From Bacteroidota bacterium (GTDB lineage Bacteria > Bacteroidota > Bacteroidia > Flavobacteriales_D > Crocinitomicaceae), in assembly GCA_018825925.1 (NCBI GenBank), contig JAHKAT010000330.1, forward strand, positions 1-10,243: 10,243 nucleotides of DNA, given 5' to 3'. Position numbers and translations under genes: made by a program. Below the pieces are notes generated by a model. It had not been told where the DNA came from, did not search any database, and saw only the letters and a program-made list of their open reading frames with translations. Within the stretch, counting starts at the first letter, position 1; each line of letters begins with the position of its first letter. Positions 7,214-10,243 of the stretch are shown here, one piece after another.

Positions 7214-8230
7214 TTAATCTTTTAAAAGATTGTCCAATAAATTGGTCACCTGATCGACTGAAATCTGCAATAAGCAATCACAGGCTTCTTTACTTTTGCA
7301 AGCACAGCTTTCTCGCCCTGTCAACACGCTCGATTTCTCCCCTAACGGTCGCCACCTTCCAGGGTGAATTGGTATTCGTGGAGAAAAAAGTCCAACACAT
7401 GGTGTTCCTAATGCGCCGGCTATGTGCAATGGTCCCGTTGAGCAGGCAATTAAACCATCAGCACCATTGATAAAAGCAATTAATTCAGTTAAAGTAAATT
7501 GTCCGCTTGTATCTTTTAATTGATCCGACCAATTAAACGCTTTTCTAAACTTCTGACCTTCCTTTTCTGTTCCCGTTACATAAACCTCTACCCCTTTATG
7601 AATTAAATAATCAGCAACCTGAGAATACTGGTGCAAAGGCCATTCTACAGCGCTACCTTGCGACATTGGGTGAAGAATTATTTTTTTTCTTTTGAGTTTT
7701 TCTAAATCTGTACTTCCATTAACTAGAGGTGTTTTAAAGGCTGATATCCATTGATTTAAATCATTCAAAGTTGGAATAGCAAACCCTAAAGGTTTCAATA
7801 ATTCAAAATTCAATTGAGCCTCATGCAGTGCTGAGTTTTTTCTAGTAAAATTCAAATTGTAATTACAAGTCAACCAATGAAAAGCTCTATGTGAAGTTCC
7901 AATTCTATATTTCACCTTTGCCTTTTTTGCTAGACTTGCTATTTTTTTGTTCGGAAATACATGAATGATTGTGTCGATTTCCAAAGATTTAAAAACCCCA
8001 ACTTGCTCTTTTATTGATTTATTAATCAATTCATTATAATCTATTACTTGATCAATCACTTTCATACACTCAATAACTGGAATCGTGTAATTAGAAGCAA
8101 GAAAGTAAATCTTTACATTCGAGAATTTCTCCTTTAAAGCAGCGCACATAGGCAAGGTCAACATGACGTCTCCAATGCTATCAGTTCTTGAAATAAGAAT
8201 AGCTTTCGGTATTTCAAATAATATTTTCAC
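7214..8230 (-). CDS. Glycosyltransferase family 9 protein (LPS heptosyltransferase-like)
   Basis: A 338-residue GT-B glycosyltransferase of the ADP-heptose:LPS heptosyltransferase family. The N-terminal domain begins with the family signature ISRTDSIGDVMLTLP (14-27), and the donor-binding C-terminal domain carries LHPMSQGSAVEWP (186-198) and ACSTGPLHIAGALGTPCVGLFSP (262-284). The enzyme should act on the cytoplasmic face of the inner membrane, adding a heptose or related sugar to LPS/LOS core or another surface glycan; donor and acceptor are not readable from sequence. The start is GTG, overlapping the end of the GT2 gene by 17 nt. A TAA lies five codons upstream in frame and no nearby in-frame ATG exists, so translation is probably coupled. 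A cysteine cluster (C309, C311, C317, C319) near the C-terminus is notable. It is the last gene of the envelope operon and converges on radA. Confidence 0.92.
   Translation of the reverse strand: MKILFEIPKAILISRTDSIGDVMLTLPMCAALKEKFSNVKIYFLASNYTIPVIECMKVIDQVIDYNELINKSIKEQVGVFKSLEIDTIIHVFPNKKIASLAKKAKVKYRIGTSHRAFHWLTCNYNLNFTRKNSALHEAQLNFELLKPLGFAIPTLNDLNQWISAFKTPLVNGSTDLEKLKRKKIILHPMSQGSAVEWPLHQYSQVADYLIHKGVEVYVTGTEKEGQKFRKAFNWSDQLKDTSGQFTLTELIAFINGADGLIACSTGPLHIAGALGTPCVGLFSPRIPIHPGRWRPLGEKSSVLTGRESCACKSKEACDCLLQISVDQVTNLLDNLLKD
7216..7231. repeat. 16-bp perfect palindrome at the radA / GT9 convergence
   Basis: AATCTTTTAAAAGATT equals its own reverse complement. It covers the last codons of the GT9 gene and begins 6 nt after the radA stop. 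It could be a weak two-way terminator or fold-back, since the 4-nt gap between the stops leaves no room for anything else. The stem is purely AT apart from one C-G pair, so it is weak, and chance is possible in AT-rich DNA. Confidence 0.35.
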
Positions 8231-8975
8231 CTTGTAGTTTTCTTAATTCTTTATATTTGAACACATTAGATGCTGCACTTATCCTTGCAATATGAAAACC
8301 TGCACTACCATCAAGAAAACCTTTTTTAATCAGGTACATTCCAATAAATCGCGCTATTCCACTTAGCATTGGCTTTAAAAAACTCGCTCTTTTCCCTTGG
8401 TTAAAAAACTTTTTTGCCGTTAAAACAGAATAACGATCAGCTCTTTCTCTATGTTCTTTATGCGAATAATAGGAATAGTGCAATAGATGTCCTTTGAGCA
8501 GAGTGTTTTCCGAAGCACCTTTAAAAACCAACTCTTCATGCACAAAAGCACCTTCCCAAGTTGCCTCATTCTTGGAGAACAATCTTGTTTTCACATCAGG
8601 ATACCAACCTGAATGATAAATCCATTTACCACAGTAATTGGTCAGTCGATTTAAGGAATAGGATCCTTTTAAGCCAGCTTTCTTGGAGTTTAATATACTT
8701 TCTTTGAGTTCAGCGTCTAATGCTTCGTCGGCATCAAGAGACAAGATATATTCAAATGAGGTCTTCGCATTTGCATTATTTTTAGTTTCGGAATAACCTA
8801 GCCAATTCTGTTGATATACTTTTGCTCCTAATTGCTCTGCAATCGCGACAGTCGAGTCTGTTGAATAGCTGTCCATCACTATAATTTCGTCTACAACATC
8901 CTTAATAGACAAAATACATCGTTCTATGTTTCTCTCCTCGTTATGCGTAATAATGACGGCAGAAATAGAATCCAT
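8214..8975 (-). CDS. Glycosyltransferase family 2 protein, WaaE/KdtX-like (LPS core type)
   Basis: A 253-residue GT-A fold glycosyltransferase. The N-terminal nucleotide-sugar-binding domain shows SAVIITHNEERNIERC (5-20), EIIVMDSYSTDSTVAIAEQLGA (30-51), YSETKNNA (61-68) and the metal-binding DxD as LSLDADE (79-84). The C-terminal third has the VHEEL (145-149) and KKGFLDGSAGF (217-227) elements typical of the WaaE/KdtX beta-glucosyltransferase group acting on the inner LPS core. The likely role is transfer of a hexose to LPS/LOS core or a similar acceptor at the cytoplasmic membrane; the exact sugar is unknown. The ATG follows the lipoprotein stop after 3 nt, and the GT9 gene overlaps its end by 17 nt, so the three genes probably form one translation-coupled unit. 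Confidence 0.92.
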   Translation of the reverse strand: MDSISAVIITHNEERNIERCILSIKDVVDEIIVMDSYSTDSTVAIAEQLGAKVYQQNWLGYSETKNNANAKTSFEYILSLDADEALDAELKESILNSKKAGLKGSYSLNRLTNYCGKWIYHSGWYPDVKTRLFSKNEATWEGAFVHEELVFKGASENTLLKGHLLHYSYYSHKEHRERADRYSVLTAKKFFNQGKRASFLKPMLSGIARFIGMYLIKKGFLDGSAGFHIARISAASNVFKYKELRKLQGENII

Positions 8976-8978
8976 TCT

Positions 8979-10034
8979 CTATAAAATTTCTATGCTTTCC
9001 AAAATAGCTTGGACCTCTCGCAGCGATTGCGTCCACGATGTTGTGGAAGGCGCATCTACGTAACCGCTTACGCAAACCAATTTATTCGTTTTTGGATTAA
9101 CGAAATGAAACGCCCAAAAAGCACCACCTGTACCATGTTTTCCTGCTCCAACAAACTGAAACATTCCTCGCATTTCATAGCCCTTCACTTTGTGCTCCGT
9201 GCTTGTCATTATGTTTCCTTCTGGGTATACCATTTTCACATATTGGGTTCCCATATACATTCCTTCAAAATCCAAAGGAACATTATAACGGAGCATGGTG
9301 TCTCGCGCTTGTAAAAGATTTTTCAATTCAAACTGACTGCTGTCTACAAAAGGATACTGGTATATGAGGATACCTGCGGCAATAAGTCCAGCATCTTGTT
9401 TTCCAGCTCCTACGAATTCTATCGGGCGAGCCGCGGTTGGAAACTCAATCCTATAAAAATTTTTACGCGAAGTAACCAATTTTGATTGGTCAGGTAAATC
9501 TAAGGCAATTCCAAAATTAGATTTCACTTTTTTATCTATGAACTCGTTGGGTTTGCGCTTGTAGTATTTTAAAATACGCTTCCATTCAACTTGGTCGAAC
9601 TCATCGTGCACGGCACCTAAACCTTTTTGACAGGTTTCTACTAATTGATTGTAATCTGAGGCAATAATATCCACCACTAATTGATCCGTAGCCCAAACGC
9701 CCATTCGTTTTTCAATCTTACCAAATTTCTCCTTATAATTTGTGTCTATTTTGAGAAATAGTGTGTTTCGATAACGTTTAACGCCTTGCGTAAAATGTTC
9801 TGGTGTTTTATGAATTAAGTCGAAAGTTGCCACATCTGGAAAATACGGCATTATAAATTGCGTGAGATTACTGTCTAAACACGTTTTTAAATCTGAACTC
9901 CATAAACCAGCATCACAAACTACTAAAATCTCTCCAACTTTCCCAGTTACTGCCACTTCTCCAGAGGCCATTGATCCTTTTTTCCATTCACATGAACAAA
10001 GTATGATCAGTAAAATAGCTCCTAAAATTTTCAT
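8979..10034 (-). CDS. DUF4837-like lipoprotein of unknown function
   Basis: A 351-residue lipoprotein. The signal peptide ends in a lipobox L12-C-S-C15, making C15 the likely lipidated residue; the following EWKKG lacks the acidic run of Bacteroidota surface-export signals, so it may stay on the periplasmic side. The mature start GKVGEILVVCDAGLW (31-45), the AAGILIYQYPF stretch (219-229), GYEMRG (285-290) and the C-terminal VSGYVDAP...REVQAILESI resemble, from memory, the DUF4837 family, which is restricted to Bacteroidota. No enzyme motif is visible. Odd feature: the hexapeptide FVGAGK occurs twice (207-212 and 294-299), followed by KQDAG and KHGTG. The ATG is 2 nt after the LysM gene stop and the GT2 gene starts 3 nt after its own stop, placing it inside an envelope operon. 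The family is likely; the function is unknown. Confidence 0.85.
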   Translation of the reverse strand: MKILGAILLIILCSCEWKKGSMASGEVAVTGKVGEILVVCDAGLWSSDLKTCLDSNLTQFIMPYFPDVATFDLIHKTPEHFTQGVKRYRNTLFLKIDTNYKEKFGKIEKRMGVWATDQLVVDIIASDYNQLVETCQKGLGAVHDEFDQVEWKRILKYYKRKPNEFIDKKVKSNFGIALDLPDQSKLVTSRKNFYRIEFPTAARPIEFVGAGKQDAGLIAAGILIYQYPFVDSSQFELKNLLQARDTMLRYNVPLDFEGMYMGTQYVKMVYPEGNIMTSTEHKVKGYEMRGMFQFVGAGKHGTGGAFWAFHFVNPKTNKLVCVSGYVDAPSTTSWTQSLREVQAILESIEIL

Positions 10035-10036
10035 CC

Positions 10037-10243
10037 TTATTTCGTTCTTAATCGTTGTCCTACTTCCAGTCTACTTATATTAACTCTAGGGTTCAATTTT
10101 CTTAATTGTGTAATCGTCATCCCATTGCGTGAAGCAATAACTCCAAAAGTATCTCCGCGTTTTACAGTGTAATACTTTACAGTTGGAGCAGGAGAGGTGG
10201 ATTGGGTAACCGGAACAACTCTTCCAATTATTTCAAGGTTTTG
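10037..10243 (-). CDS. LysM-domain protein, C-terminal end (possibly a lytic transglycosylase), cut by window edge
   Basis: Only the last 68 residues and the stop codon are in the window. They contain a linker rich in Ser, Thr and Pro (PVTQSTSPAPTV) and one complete LysM domain: YYTVKRGDTFGVIASRNGMT, then LRKLNPRV and LEVGQRLRTK at the very C-terminus. LysM binds the N-acetylglucosamine backbone of peptidoglycan, so the protein probably acts in the periplasm. In Bacteroidota a C-terminal LysM next to a DUF4837 gene suggests an MltD-type lytic murein transglycosylase, but the catalytic part lies outside the window and an amidase or peptidase is equally possible. The lipoprotein gene starts 2 nt after its stop, so this is the most upstream visible gene of the operon. 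Confidence 0.88.
   Translation of the reverse strand, partial: QNLEIIGRVVPVTQSTSPAPTVKYYTVKRGDTFGVIASRNGMTITQLRKLNPRVNISRLEVGQRLRTK

Noticed and set aside
9862..10083. 73-codon plus-strand ORF with a hydrophobic C-terminus
   Set aside because: It is antisense to the lipoprotein signal-peptide region; the hydrophobic tail is a shadow, and the minus-strand genes are well supported.

Overview
The window looks like a stretch of a Bacteroidota chromosome, most likely Flavobacteriales. The evidence is AT-rich DNA, start codons without clear Shine-Dalgarno sequences, a secreted protease with a C-terminal type IX secretion (T9SS type A) sorting domain, a lipoprotein resembling the Bacteroidota-restricted DUF4837 family, and a TAnnTTTG promoter-like element. 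I see no insertion sequence, phage gene, CRISPR array, tRNA or rRNA. It reads as core or housekeeping chromosome rather than an accessory island.

Left part (1-1830, all on the minus strand): the N-terminal part of an ALDH8-like aldehyde dehydrogenase runs off the left edge. It starts 2 nt after the stop of a membrane-anchored SCO1/SenC protein, a copper chaperone for cytochrome oxidase, so the two are probably co-transcribed. A 290-bp non-coding spacer containing an 11-bp inverted repeat separates them from a small orphan protein with a CxxC...CxxxC zinc-finger-like N-terminus.

Middle part (1976-7209, plus strand): an M42 metallopeptidase, a large secreted M36 (fungalysin-like) metalloprotease with a protease-associated domain insertion and a T9SS sorting tail, a strong hairpin terminator, and radA, the DNA-repair and recombination ATPase. 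These are unrelated functions, and their 80-140 bp spacers suggest separate promoters.

Right part (7214-10243, minus strand): a tightly packed cell-envelope operon, read from the right edge inward. It holds the C-terminus of a LysM (peptidoglycan-binding) protein, a DUF4837-like lipoprotein (2-nt gap), a WaaE/KdtX-type family 2 glycosyltransferase (3-nt gap) and a family 9 heptosyltransferase-like glycosyltransferase (17-nt overlap, GTG start). The two glycosyltransferases probably act in LPS/LOS core or related surface-glycan assembly. The lipoprotein of unknown function sits between them and the peptidoglycan-binding protein. This operon converges on radA with only 4 nt between stop codons.

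I did not find a convincing new multi-gene system. The points most worth a second look are the uncharacterised lipoprotein with a duplicated FVGAGK motif inside the envelope operon, the orphan zinc-finger-like protein, the cysteine cluster at the end of the GT9 protein, and several non-coding inverted repeats and promoter-like elements.
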